Assembly: GCF_047121295.1 (NCBI RefSeq)
Contig: NZ_CP139447.1
Coordinates: 2,604,001 to 2,668,000, forward strand
DNA: 64,000 bases
Direction: 5' to 3'
DNA from: Longispora sp047121295
GTDB taxonomy: Bacteria; Actinomycetota; Actinomycetes; Mycobacteriales; Micromonosporaceae
Every line of letters begins with the position of its first letter. The first letter of the stretch is position 1. A program made the position numbers and the translations under genes. Under the pieces are notes generated by a model, which made no database searches, was not told where the DNA came from, and saw nothing but the letters and a program-made list of their open reading frames with translations. This document shows, in pieces, positions 42,689-50,800 of this stretch.

Positions 42689-43141
42689 ATGTCGACCGAG
42701 CGGATGGCGCACCCGGCGGTACTGGTCCCCGGCGCGAGGGACGCCCTGACGGCCCTCACCCGGGCCGTCGAGGCGACCGGGGTGGACGGCACGCTGCTGG
42801 CCCTGAGTCAGCTGCGGGCCAGCCAGATCAACGGCTGCGGCCCGTGCGTGGCCGACGGCGCCCGGCAGGCCGGCCGGCACGGCGCGACCGCCGACCAGGT
42901 GCACGCGGTCGCCGCCTGGCGGGAGACCCCCTGGTTCAGCGACGCCGAGCGCGCCGCGCTGGCCCTGACCGAGGCCGTGACCCGGCTCGCCGACCGGTCC
43001 GACCCGGTGCCCGACCGGGTGTGGGACGTCGCCGCCAAGCACTTCGACCAGGCGGAACTGGCCGCGCTGCTGCTCAACATCGCGGTCACCAACCTGTTCA
43101 ACCGGATCAACGCACCGACCCGCCAGCAGGCCGGATCCTGA
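42689..43141 (+). CDS. carboxymuconolactone decarboxylase-family (AhpD-like) protein
   Basis: Predicted 150 aa. The redox motif GCGPCVADGARQAGRHG (CxxC plus His) and the surrounding LSQLRASQINGC match the AhpD-like core domain, which acts as a small thiol peroxidase or reductant. AAGGAG lies 8 bases before the ATG at 42689. The next gene follows after 41 bp. Confidence 0.88.
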   Translation: MSTERMAHPAVLVPGARDALTALTRAVEATGVDGTLLALSQLRASQINGCGPCVADGARQAGRHGATADQVHAVAAWRETPWFSDAERAALALTEAVTRLADRSDPVPDRVWDVAAKHFDQAELAALLLNIAVTNLFNRINAPTRQQAGS

Positions 43142-43182
43142 TAATCGTCACCTCAACACGTCTTTTCGAAGGGAACACAGTC

Positions 43183-43632
43183 ATGGCCAGCACCAAGAAC
43201 ACCGGCACCGAGAAGTACGACGGCTTCACCGAGGAGGAGCGCGGCGCGATGAAGGAACGCGCCAAGGAGCTCAAGGCGGGCGCCCGGCGCGGCCCCAAGC
43301 CCGACCCGGAGGTCGAGGTGCTGGCGAAGATCGCCGAGATGTCGGACTCCGACCGGGCGATCGGCGAGCGACTGCACGCCCTGATCCGGGCCAACGCCCC
43401 GATGCTCCAGCCCAAGCTGTGGTACGGGATGCCCGCCTACGCCCGCGACGGCAAGATCGTCTGCCACTTCGTGTGCGCGGGGAAGTTCAAGACCCGGTAC
43501 GCGACCTTCGCGTTCAGCGACGAGGCGAACCTCGACGACGGCACCATGTGGCCGAACTCCTTCGCGCTGACGACGTTGGACGCCGCCGCCGAGAAGCGGA
43601 TCGCGGCGCTCGTGAAGCAGGCCGTCAGCTGA
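43183..43632 (+). CDS. DUF1801-type protein
   Basis: Predicted 149 aa. A Lys/Glu-rich N-terminus, then MLQPKLWYGMPAYARDGKIVCHF and ATFAFSDEANLDDGTMWPNSFAL, which are landmarks of the DUF1801/YdhG-like fold. Some relatives are annotated as iron chaperones, but no specific function is shown. GAAGGGA precedes the ATG by 7 bases. Probably cotranscribed with the AhpD-like gene. Confidence 0.78.
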   Translation: MASTKNTGTEKYDGFTEEERGAMKERAKELKAGARRGPKPDPEVEVLAKIAEMSDSDRAIGERLHALIRANAPMLQPKLWYGMPAYARDGKIVCHFVCAGKFKTRYATFAFSDEANLDDGTMWPNSFALTTLDAAAEKRIAALVKQAVS

Positions 43633-43642
43633 GGAACCTCAG

Positions 43643-43675
43643 CGGAGTGTCGGACACGCCCCGTCCGGCACTCCG
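43643..43675. terminator. hairpin between convergent genes
   Basis: CGGAGTG-T-CGGAC pairs with GTCCG-G-CACTCCG (12 pairs and one T-G wobble) around a 7-base loop. A second exact palindrome, GCTGAGG-AA-CCTCAGC, overlaps the stop codon just to the left (about 43627-43642). Likely serves both converging genes. Confidence 0.7.
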
Positions 43676-43677
43676 CC

Positions 43678-44270
43678 TCAGCCGGTCAGCAGCCGCCACG
43701 ATGTCAGTGCGAGTCGGGCCCGGGTCAACCCGGCCGGCGCGGTGAGATCGACCCCCAGCGCCCTGCCGATCTGCTCGAGCCGGCGGGCCACGCTGCTGTG
43801 GTGCAGGTGCAGCAGCTCGGCGGCCCGGCGCACCGAACCGGTCGCGCAGTACGCCTCCAGCGTCGCCAGCTCCTCCCGACCCTCGGCCAGCCGGGCGATC
43901 GCCGCCACGTCGACATTGTCCCGGGCGACCTCCCGGGGCACCTCCGCCAGCAGTGCCAGCGCGCCCAGGTCGTCGTACCGGATGACGGGGTCCCCCGGGG
44001 TGGCGAAGCGCAGGGCGGTGCGGGCCTGCCGCCACGACGAGGCGGGGCGCACGGCCTCGCCGATTCCGGCGAGCACGCCCGTCGGGAACAGGCCACAGTC
44101 CACGGTCGCGGCCAGCAGGACGCCCACGTCGGCGAGCGGCGCGGCCTTCACCAGCCGCTCCGGGCACACCAGGGCGCCGACCCGGTCGAGGGGGAGTGGC
44201 GACCGGACCGCGACGACCCGGACCGGCAGGTGAGCCGGGAAGCCCAGCAGCCGCAGCGCCCGCGCCCTGG
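43678..44270 (-). pseudogene. PucR/CdaR-type regulator, C-terminal remnant
   Basis: The frame runs from 44343 but only about 195 residues, beginning near ARARALRLLGFPAHLPVRVVAVRSP, look like a real protein. They contain the C-terminal PucR-type helix-turn-helix (LATLEAYCATGSVRRAAELLHLHHSSVARRLEQI). Full members of this family are 350-500 aa, so the N-terminal sensor half is missing. Upstream of about 44270 the same DNA codes, on the other strand, for an alpha/beta-hydrolase end, so the remaining N-terminal codons are antisense text. It could still be expressed as a DNA-binding fragment. Confidence 0.6.
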
Positions 44271-44500
44271 CCACCGACCTGTCCGGCCTGCCGCCCGCAT
44301 ACCTCGCCACGGCGGAGTTCGACCCGCTCCGCGACGAGGGCATCGGCTACGGACTGAGCCTGCTGCGGTCGGGGGTACCCGTCGAACTGCACCAGTGGCC
44401 AGGCACCTTCCACGGCTCGCAGGCGATCCTGTCCGCCGAGGTGTCCCAGCGTCAGCTGGCCGAGCTGGCGGCGGCCCTGCGCCGGGCACTGGCCGAGTGA
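44255..44500 (+). pseudogene. alpha/beta hydrolase (esterase/lipase), C-terminal remnant
   Basis: The plus-strand frame ending at the TGA 44498-44500 encodes LSGLPPAYLATAEFDPLRDE, then GLSLLRSGVPVELHQWPGTFHGSQ. These are the catalytic Asp block (DPLRDEG) and catalytic His block (PGTFHG) of HSL-type alpha/beta hydrolases. The nucleophile Ser half is absent; the homology stops at about 44255-44270, where the regulator remnant begins on the other strand. No start codon with a ribosome site is present. A dead 3' end left by recombination. Confidence 0.7.
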
Positions 44501-44506
44501 GGCCGG

Positions 44507-45085
44507 CTACCGGGAGCCGTGCCGGGCATGCGCGGCGAACAGGACGCACCAGACCGGGTAGAACAGGTAGGTCGCCACCCAGTTGACCTGCCCGAGGACC
44601 ACGTACCACGGCGCCTGTCGCTGGTCGTCCACGCCGGCCAGGATCCCGGGGGCGACCAGCAGTCCCAGGAGCAGGACGACGCCCGCTGCCAGCCCGAACC
44701 CGGCCAACCGGGCTGGCAGGCCCCCGGCCCGGGCGAAGACGATCAGCCACACCCCGATGAGGGCGGCACCGAACCCGGAGACCAGGCCGGCCAGGTAGTA
44801 GCCCGTGACGTCGAGGACGACCAGCACGGAACCGGTGACCATCGTCGCGGCCCCGACGGCCACCGCCGCGAGGGCCGGCCAACCCCGGCCGGACGCCGAC
44901 GAGGGCCACGACACCCACGCCAGCCAGGCGCTCAGGACGCCCAGCGCGGCGTTCCCGACGTCGTTGACCAGGCCGAACGGGCCACCGCCGGCGGCGAAGA
45001 ACACGATCAGGCACGCGGCACTCCCCAGGCCGGCGGCCGCCACGGCGAGTGCCGCGGCGGTCACCCGGTGCGCGTCGGTACCCAT
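44507..45085 (-). CDS. integral membrane protein, unknown
   Basis: Predicted 192 aa. Six hydrophobic helices cover nearly the whole chain; the C-terminal end has QAPWYVVLGQVNWVATYLFYPVWCVLF. It resembles small unannotated actinobacterial multi-pass proteins; I recognise no family with confidence. ATG at 45085 starts just before the first helix; longer upstream frames lack membrane or family features. Confidence 0.6.
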   Translation of the reverse strand: MGTDAHRVTAAALAVAAAGLGSAACLIVFFAAGGGPFGLVNDVGNAALGVLSAWLAWVSWPSSASGRGWPALAAVAVGAATMVTGSVLVVLDVTGYYLAGLVSGFGAALIGVWLIVFARAGGLPARLAGFGLAAGVVLLLGLLVAPGILAGVDDQRQAPWYVVLGQVNWVATYLFYPVWCVLFAAHARHGSR

Positions 45086-45426
45086 ATCGTCATTGTGCGT
45101 CCTCGCACTTTCGGATGCCGCGGCTTCCCGGGTGCGGGGAAAGCGCTGCGGCGCCCCGCTGGTGCCGCTCCTGGAGGGCATTTCAGGCGGATGGGAACGG
45201 TCCATTGAGGGCTTGAAAAACGGCGGCGAGCTGGCGGAGCGGGTGGTACGTCCAGTCGGGCACGCGGTCATGATCACACACGGGGCCGCGCGGGTCCGCC
45301 CCGTCAGCCCGCTCTGACCGGACGAACGGATCGTTACCGCCCATCGCCCCAACCGGCGAACGCCCAGGTCGGGGCGGAGGACAATGGGCGGCGTCAGGGA
45401 CGGTGGGAACACACCTGGGGGCCGCG
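45086..45426. other. divergent promoter region, no gene seen
   Basis: About 340 bp between the small membrane protein and the MMPL transporter. It presumably carries both promoters. I see no clear -10/-35 pair, repeat or RNA gene. Confidence 0.4.
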
Positions 45427-47514
45427 ATGGCCGCAGAACCCGGCCGGGGCGTGGCCGGCGTCGTCACGGGGCGCCGGAGCAAGTACCTCGTCATCGTGTT
45501 CTGGTTGTTGGTGCTCCTCGTGGCCGGGCCGCTCGCCGGCAAGCTGACCGGGGTCGAGCGCAACGAGTCGAAGTCCTGGCTGCCGGCCGCCGCCGAGTCG
45601 ACCAGGGTCCTCGAGGCGCAGGTGGCGTTCTCCTCGCCCGACACCATCCCGGCCGTCGTCGTCTACGAACGCCCCGGCGGCCTCACCCCCGCCGACCTGG
45701 CCAAGGCCACGGCCGACGCCCGGGTGTTCGGCGCGCTCGGCGACCTCGACGGCACGGTCACCGGGCCGGTGCCCTCCGCCGACGGCAGGGCCGCGCAGAC
45801 CATCGTCCCGTTGAACCTCGGCGCGGACGGCTGGGCCCGGGCCGGTGCCGTGGTCGCCGACCTGAAGCGGACGGCCGGTACCGACGCGAACGGGCTGTCC
45901 GCGCACGTCACCGGGCCGGGCGGGATCGCGGCGGACTCCAGCAAGGCGTTCGAGGGCATCGACAGCACCCTGCTGTTCGGCACGGTCGGCGTCGTGATCG
46001 CGATCCTGTTGCTCACCTACCGCAGCCCCGTGCTGTGGCTACTGCCGGTGGTCTCCGCCGCCGTGGCGCTGACCTGCGCCCAGATGGTGATCTACCTGCT
46101 GGCCAGGCACGCCGGGCTGACCGTCAACGCGCAGAGCGCCGGCATCCTCACCGTGCTGGTGTTCGGCGCGGGCACCGACTACGCGCTGCTGCTCGTCGCC
46201 CGGTACCGGGAGGAGCTGCACCGGCACGTCGACCGGCACGCGGCGATGGCCGTGGCCCTGCACCGGGCGGCCCCGGCGATCGTCGCCAGCGCCGCCACGG
46301 TCGTCGTCGGCATGCTCTGCCTGGTCCTCGCCGATACCAACGCCACGAAGGGCCTCGGGCCGGTGGCCGCGATCGGGATCGCCGTCGGGCTGGGCGTGAT
46401 GCTCACCCTGCTGCCGGCGCTGCTGGTCACGTTCGGCCGGTGGATCTTCTGGCCGGCCCGGCCGCACGTGGACGCGGTCGACCCCGCCACCACCGGGCTG
46501 TGGTCGCGGATCGGCGCCGGCATCGCCCGGCACCCGCGCGTGGTGTGGACGGTCACGACCGCGCTGCTCGCGCTGATGACCGTCGGCGTCGTCCAGCTCG
46601 ACGCGACCGGACTGACCAACGCCGAGGCCTTCCGGGGTACCCCCGACTCGGTCGTCGGCGAGCAGGTCCTCGGCCGGCACTTCGCGGCCGGCGCCGGCAG
46701 CCCGGTCGTGGTGATCAGCGCCGCCGAGCACGCGCCGGCGGTCCGGGCCGCGCTGGTCGGCACGCCGGGGCTGGCCGGGGCCGACGTGCCGCCGGCGGAG
46801 GTGCGCGGGGGGACGGCGTACCTGGTCGGCACGCTCGTCGACCCGCCCGACAGCCGGGCGGCGTTCGACACCGTGGACCGGGTCCGCGACCGGGTGCACG
46901 CCGTACCGGGCGCCCGGGCCATGGTCGGGGGCAACTCCGCGATCAACCTGGACCTGCAACGCGCCGCCCGGCACGACCGCGACCTGATCATCCCGATCGT
47001 GCTCGCCGTCGTGTTCGTCATCCTCGCCCTGCTGCTCCGCGCCGTCGTCGCGCCGCTGCTGCTGATCGCGACCGTGGTGCTGTCGTTCGGGGCGGCGATG
47101 GGGGTCAGCGCGCTGGTGTTCCGGCACCTGTTCGGCTTCGGCGGCGCGGACACGTCGTTCCCGCTGTTCGTGTTCGTGTTCCTCGTAGCCCTGGGCATCG
47201 ACTACAACATCTTCCTGATGACCCGGGTCCGCGAGGAGGCCACGCGCGTCGGCACCCGGCGCGGGGCGCTCGTCGGGCTCGCCGCCACCGGGGCCGTGAT
47301 CACCTCGGCCGGGCTGGTGCTGGCCGGTACGTTCTCCGTGCTGGCCACGCTGCCGTTGACGGCGTTCGCCGAGATCGGGTTCGCGGTCGCCTTCGGGGTG
47401 CTGCTCGACACGATCGTGGTCCGGTCGGTGCTGGTCACGGCGTTGACGCTGGACGCGGGCCGGCACGTGTGGTGGCCGCACCGGCTGTCCCGGTCGGACG
47501 GCGCCGCGTCCTGA
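45427..47514 (+). CDS. MMPL-family (RND-type) transporter
   Basis: Predicted 695 aa. Twelve expected helices in two repeats, each with a large extracytoplasmic loop. MMPL marks include GVVIAILLLTYRSPVLW, VLVFGAGTDYALLLVARYREEL and, in the second half, FVFLVALGIDYNIFLMTRVREE, with the Asp/Tyr pairs used for proton coupling. Actinobacterial relatives export lipids, glycolipids or drugs. ATG 45427 follows GGGG; a GTG at 45403 is an alternative. The small Cys-rich gene follows after 19 bp. Confidence 0.9.
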   Translation: MAAEPGRGVAGVVTGRRSKYLVIVFWLLVLLVAGPLAGKLTGVERNESKSWLPAAAESTRVLEAQVAFSSPDTIPAVVVYERPGGLTPADLAKATADARVFGALGDLDGTVTGPVPSADGRAAQTIVPLNLGADGWARAGAVVADLKRTAGTDANGLSAHVTGPGGIAADSSKAFEGIDSTLLFGTVGVVIAILLLTYRSPVLWLLPVVSAAVALTCAQMVIYLLARHAGLTVNAQSAGILTVLVFGAGTDYALLLVARYREELHRHVDRHAAMAVALHRAAPAIVASAATVVVGMLCLVLADTNATKGLGPVAAIGIAVGLGVMLTLLPALLVTFGRWIFWPARPHVDAVDPATTGLWSRIGAGIARHPRVVWTVTTALLALMTVGVVQLDATGLTNAEAFRGTPDSVVGEQVLGRHFAAGAGSPVVVISAAEHAPAVRAALVGTPGLAGADVPPAEVRGGTAYLVGTLVDPPDSRAAFDTVDRVRDRVHAVPGARAMVGGNSAINLDLQRAARHDRDLIIPIVLAVVFVILALLLRAVVAPLLLIATVVLSFGAAMGVSALVFRHLFGFGGADTSFPLFVFVFLVALGIDYNIFLMTRVREEATRVGTRRGALVGLAATGAVITSAGLVLAGTFSVLATLPLTAFAEIGFAVAFGVLLDTIVVRSVLVTALTLDAGRHVWWPHRLSRSDGAAS

Positions 47515-47533
47515 GCCGGCTAGGATGGCCGAC

Positions 47534-47920
47534 ATGTCCACTGTGAACGGGACCATTCTCGACCCGGCGGTCCCGTTCGACCGCCGGCTGCCGCTGGTCG
47601 TCGACCGTTGGCGGGCCACCGGCGGACACCTGGTCACCGGAAAAGCGTTCTTTCTCGTGTACTGCTGGTTCCTCAAGCACGGCCACGCCGGCCGGTCCGC
47701 GCTCGCCGGATCCCCGGACGTGCGCGAATTCGTCGCCGCGGCGCTGGCTGCCGTCGGGGGCGGGGCCGGCTGGGACGCGACCCTGCGCGAACGGGCGTAC
47801 TGCGGGTGCGGTTCGACCAACCGGCTGGAGAACATGTCGATCTGCGTCGACTGCGCCAGCTACCAGTGCTGGGAGTGCGCGCCGGGCCACGCGGGCCCCG
47901 GCCACGAGGTCGTCGGTTAG
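47534..47920 (+). CDS. small Cys-rich protein, probable zinc-binding, unknown
   Basis: Predicted 128 aa from ATG 47534 (ATG 47525 adds three residues). The C-terminal third reads YCGCGSTNRLENMSICVDCA then CWECAPGH, six Cys and one His arranged as CxC...CxxC...CxxC, a likely zinc ribbon. The N-terminal part is helical with VTGKAFFLVYCWFLKHGH. No family recognised. TAGGAT lies 7 bases before ATG 47534, with no ribosome site, so it may be leaderless. Cytosolic. Confidence 0.55.
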   Translation: MSTVNGTILDPAVPFDRRLPLVVDRWRATGGHLVTGKAFFLVYCWFLKHGHAGRSALAGSPDVREFVAAALAAVGGGAGWDATLRERAYCGCGSTNRLENMSICVDCASYQCWECAPGHAGPGHEVVG

Positions 47921-47922
47921 GA

Positions 47923-47956
47923 GCCCCCGGGGCATGGCGGACCACGCCCCGGGGGC
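47923..47956. terminator. bidirectional terminator hairpin
   Basis: Perfect 11-bp arms GCCCCCGGGGC (47923-47933) and GCCCCGGGGGC (47946-47956), 12-base loop, between convergent genes. Confidence 0.8.
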
Positions 47957-47964
47957 CTACCGGG

Positions 47965-49605
47965 TCAGAACTGCAGCGACCACACGTCGATCCTCCCGAC
48001 GTCGTTGCTCGCCACGTCCTGTACCCGCAGCTTCCAGACCCCGTTCGCCGCGGCGGGCACCGTGGCGGAGTAGGTCTTGAGCACGTCGTCGGCCGAGTCG
48101 CTGTTCGGGAAGTCCTCCAGCACGACCACGGTGCCGTCCGGCTTGACCAGGCTGATCACGAGGTCGCCCCGGTAGGTGTGCTTGATGTCCACGCCCACGG
48201 TCACCGACGTCGCCCCGGACACCCCGGACACCGTGATCGGGCTCTCCACGGTCGTGTTGTCGCTGATGGCGACGTCCGTGGTGTTCTCGAACCTCGGCCC
48301 GCCCGGCGTGCCGCAGTACTGCTGCTGCTTGCCGATCGCCCGGTAGGGGCAGTCGGCGTACTCGGCGAGCTTGAGCACCGCCTCCTTGTTCCGGGAGGTC
48401 TGCGCGGGGATCACCTCGTCGGGCGGGTAGAAGCCGCCACCGCCGGAGGACGGGTACATCTCGAAGGTGTACGCGAAGATCTTCTGGTCCGCCCACAGCC
48501 AGTCGATGACGATGCCGTCCGCGATGTACAGGTCACTGGCCTGCTCGGGGGTGTAGTTGTTCGTCGCGGCCATCTGCTGGCCGATCGTGGCGAAGGTGCC
48601 GCGCTGGTCGGCGTTCATCACCCCGTCGGTGTCGGCCGTCTGGTAGCCGTAGGGCCACAGCACCAGCTCGGAGTACGTGTGGAAGTCGATGGCCACCGAG
48701 ATCTGCTGCTTGCCGCCGACGACGCGGGTCTTCACCCAGTCGGCGTACTTCTTCGTCTCCGGCGCGGAGAACGCCGACGGGCCCCGGTAGGTCTCGCTGG
48801 ACGTGCTGCTCGACGAGCCGCCGCAGCAGCCCCACTTGTACGACCAGTTGCGGTTGAGGTCCGTGCCCACGTTGGACGAGCCGGTGTTGGGCTGGCGGTT
48901 CTTCCGCCACGACCGGTAGGCGCCGGTGGCGATGTCGTACTCCCCGCCGTCGGGGTTCACGTCCGGCATGATCCAGAACTCGCGGCTGTTCACGAGATTG
49001 GTGATCCGCGGGTCGGTACCGTAGTTGTCGGCCAGCAGGTGCATCAGGTAGATGGCCATCTCGACCGTCAGGTGCTCGCGGGCGTGCTGGTGCGCGTTGA
49101 ACAGGATCTCCGGCTCGTCCTCGTCGACGTCCACGTTGTCGGAGATCTTGATCAGCATCAGGTCCCGACCCTCGTACGAGGTGCCGTAGCTGAGCTTCTT
49201 GAAGATCGCGGGCTTGGCCGCCGCGAGGTTGTTCACCTCGGTGGTCAGCTCCGCGTAGTCGTGGTAGTTGGAGTCGGCGGGCGGGAAGCCGGCCAGCCCG
49301 GGCACGGCCTCCTCGGGCCGTGGGGCCTTCTCGACCCCGAATCCGAGCCGGCCGATCGCGGCGATCTCGGTGCGGGTGGCCGTGACGTACACCCGGCCGT
49401 GTTCGACCAGGTCGACCGACGCGCCGGTCCGGGCGACCGCGTTCACGTCGTCATGGGTCCGGGGGCCGGTCAGCACGTACTCGGCGGAGGGGTTGTCGGC
49501 GGGCTCGCGGACCGGGTCGGCGCCTGCCGGGGTCGCCAGGGCGAGACCGAGGACGAGGGCGAAGCCGAGCGGGATCCAGCGGGCCCGGCGGAAGAGGGGT
49601 TTCAT
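47965..49605 (-). CDS. secreted M14 zinc carboxypeptidase with C-terminal P-domain
   Basis: Predicted 546 aa. Sec signal MKPLFRRARWIPLGFALVLG ending near ATPAGA, a short propeptide-like region, then the peptidase M14 domain (about 110-430): zinc site HQHAREH (HxxE), second zinc His in DFHTYSEL and catalytic Glu in FTFEMYPSS. The C-terminal 110 residues (from about FENTTDVAISDNTTVESPITVSG to DVWSLQF) are a proprotein-convertase P-domain, a beta-sandwich often seen on secreted peptidases. It removes C-terminal residues from peptides outside the cell. GGAGG is 5 bases before the ATG at 49605. Confidence 0.92.
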   Translation of the reverse strand: MKPLFRRARWIPLGFALVLGLALATPAGADPVREPADNPSAEYVLTGPRTHDDVNAVARTGASVDLVEHGRVYVTATRTEIAAIGRLGFGVEKAPRPEEAVPGLAGFPPADSNYHDYAELTTEVNNLAAAKPAIFKKLSYGTSYEGRDLMLIKISDNVDVDEDEPEILFNAHQHAREHLTVEMAIYLMHLLADNYGTDPRITNLVNSREFWIMPDVNPDGGEYDIATGAYRSWRKNRQPNTGSSNVGTDLNRNWSYKWGCCGGSSSSTSSETYRGPSAFSAPETKKYADWVKTRVVGGKQQISVAIDFHTYSELVLWPYGYQTADTDGVMNADQRGTFATIGQQMAATNNYTPEQASDLYIADGIVIDWLWADQKIFAYTFEMYPSSGGGGFYPPDEVIPAQTSRNKEAVLKLAEYADCPYRAIGKQQQYCGTPGGPRFENTTDVAISDNTTVESPITVSGVSGATSVTVGVDIKHTYRGDLVISLVKPDGTVVVLEDFPNSDSADDVLKTYSATVPAAANGVWKLRVQDVASNDVGRIDVWSLQF

Positions 49606-49827
49606 CGCGCCTCCAGGGGGTGCAACGGTGAGCACCACTTCACACGCTCCGGAGAGGCAAAATCAATGCATGTCGATATATTGGCAGGCTTGTGGCAGGT
49701 TCCCGGGTCGGGTGTGACCCGGTGACGATCGGGGACAGGTCGGTCCCGAAGGGGCGTGTCACGGGGCCGATTGAGCTGACAATTGCATAGATTGTCGGAA
49801 TATTCGACCACACTCTGAGGACTGTTG

Positions 49828-50763
49828 ATGCGCAGTAACACCCTGCCCCGATGGGCCGCAGCCCTGCTGCTCGCGGCTTCCGCCGCCGTCGCGGCGCTCG
49901 CGCCCCCGGCCGGTGCGGCACCGGCCACGGACACCACGATCGTGCTCCCCGGCGCAACCTCCGCCGAGGGCATCGCCGCCGGCCGGGGCTCCACCTTCTT
50001 CGCCGGGGACCTGTTCGCCGGCGACATCTTCCGCGGCGACGTCAGGAGCGGCAAGGCCGAGCTCTTCATCGACGCGCCGGCCGGCCGGCAGGCCGGGGGC
50101 ATGGCGGTGGAGAAGCGGCACAACCTGCTGTTCGTCGCCGGCGGCTTCACCGGCCAGGCGTACGTGTACGACGCCGACAGCGGGGCCACCGTGGCCAGCT
50201 ACCAGTTCGGCGCGGCCGGCAGCTCGATCGTCAACGACGTGACCCTCACCCGCGCCGGCGCGTGGTTCACCGACTCGCTGCAGGCGCGGCTCTACTTCGT
50301 GCCGCTGTCCTCCTACGGCGAGCCCGGCGCGTTCAGCACCCTCCCGCTCACCGGCCCGGCGGCCGACACGAGTGGCCAGTTCAACCTCAACGGCATCCGG
50401 GCGACGCCCGACGGCCGGATGCTGATCGTGTCGCACAGCGCCAACGGCCTGCTGTACACGATCGACCCCGCCACCGGCGCCAGCGCGGTCATCGCCGGGG
50501 TCAGCGTGCCCAACGTCGACGGGATCGAGCTCGACGGGCACCGGCTGTGGGCCGTGCAGAACTTCTCCAACCAGGTGTCCCGGGTCGTGCTGAACGCCGA
50601 CCTGACCAGCGGCGCGATCGACAGGACGATCACCAGCCCGCAGTTCGAGGTCCCGACGGCCGCCGCGAAATTCGGGCACACGCTCGCCGTGGTCAACGCC
50701 AAGTTCGACACGGGGGTACCGCCGACCGCGACCCGGTTCGAGGTCGTGCTCGTGCACGCCTGA
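49828..50763 (+). CDS. secreted beta-propeller (SMP-30/NHL-like) protein
   Basis: Predicted 311 aa. Sec signal MRSNTLPRWAAALLLAASAAVAALA with an AGAA cleavage site, then repeated beta-propeller blades with GGMAVEKRHNLLFVAGG, NGIRATPDGRMLIVSHSANGLLYTIDPATG and VDGIELDGHRLWAVQN. It resembles the SMP-30/gluconolactonase fold, but enzymatic activity cannot be claimed. GAGGA precedes ATG 49828; a TTG one codon upstream is ignored. Convergent with the DUF885 gene. Confidence 0.75.
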   Translation: MRSNTLPRWAAALLLAASAAVAALAPPAGAAPATDTTIVLPGATSAEGIAAGRGSTFFAGDLFAGDIFRGDVRSGKAELFIDAPAGRQAGGMAVEKRHNLLFVAGGFTGQAYVYDADSGATVASYQFGAAGSSIVNDVTLTRAGAWFTDSLQARLYFVPLSSYGEPGAFSTLPLTGPAADTSGQFNLNGIRATPDGRMLIVSHSANGLLYTIDPATGASAVIAGVSVPNVDGIELDGHRLWAVQNFSNQVSRVVLNADLTSGAIDRTITSPQFEVPTAAAKFGHTLAVVNAKFDTGVPPTATRFEVVLVHA

Positions 50764-50772
50764 GCCCCGCGC

Positions 50773-50799
50773 GGGGGCGGCCGGTGACCGGTCGCCCCC
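50773..50799. terminator. hairpin between convergent genes
   Basis: GGGGGCG (50773-50779) pairs with CGCCCCC (50793-50799), with a further CCGG/CCGG inner stem. It fills the 37-bp gap between the propeller gene and the DUF885 gene. Confidence 0.7.
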
Positions 50800-50800
50800 G

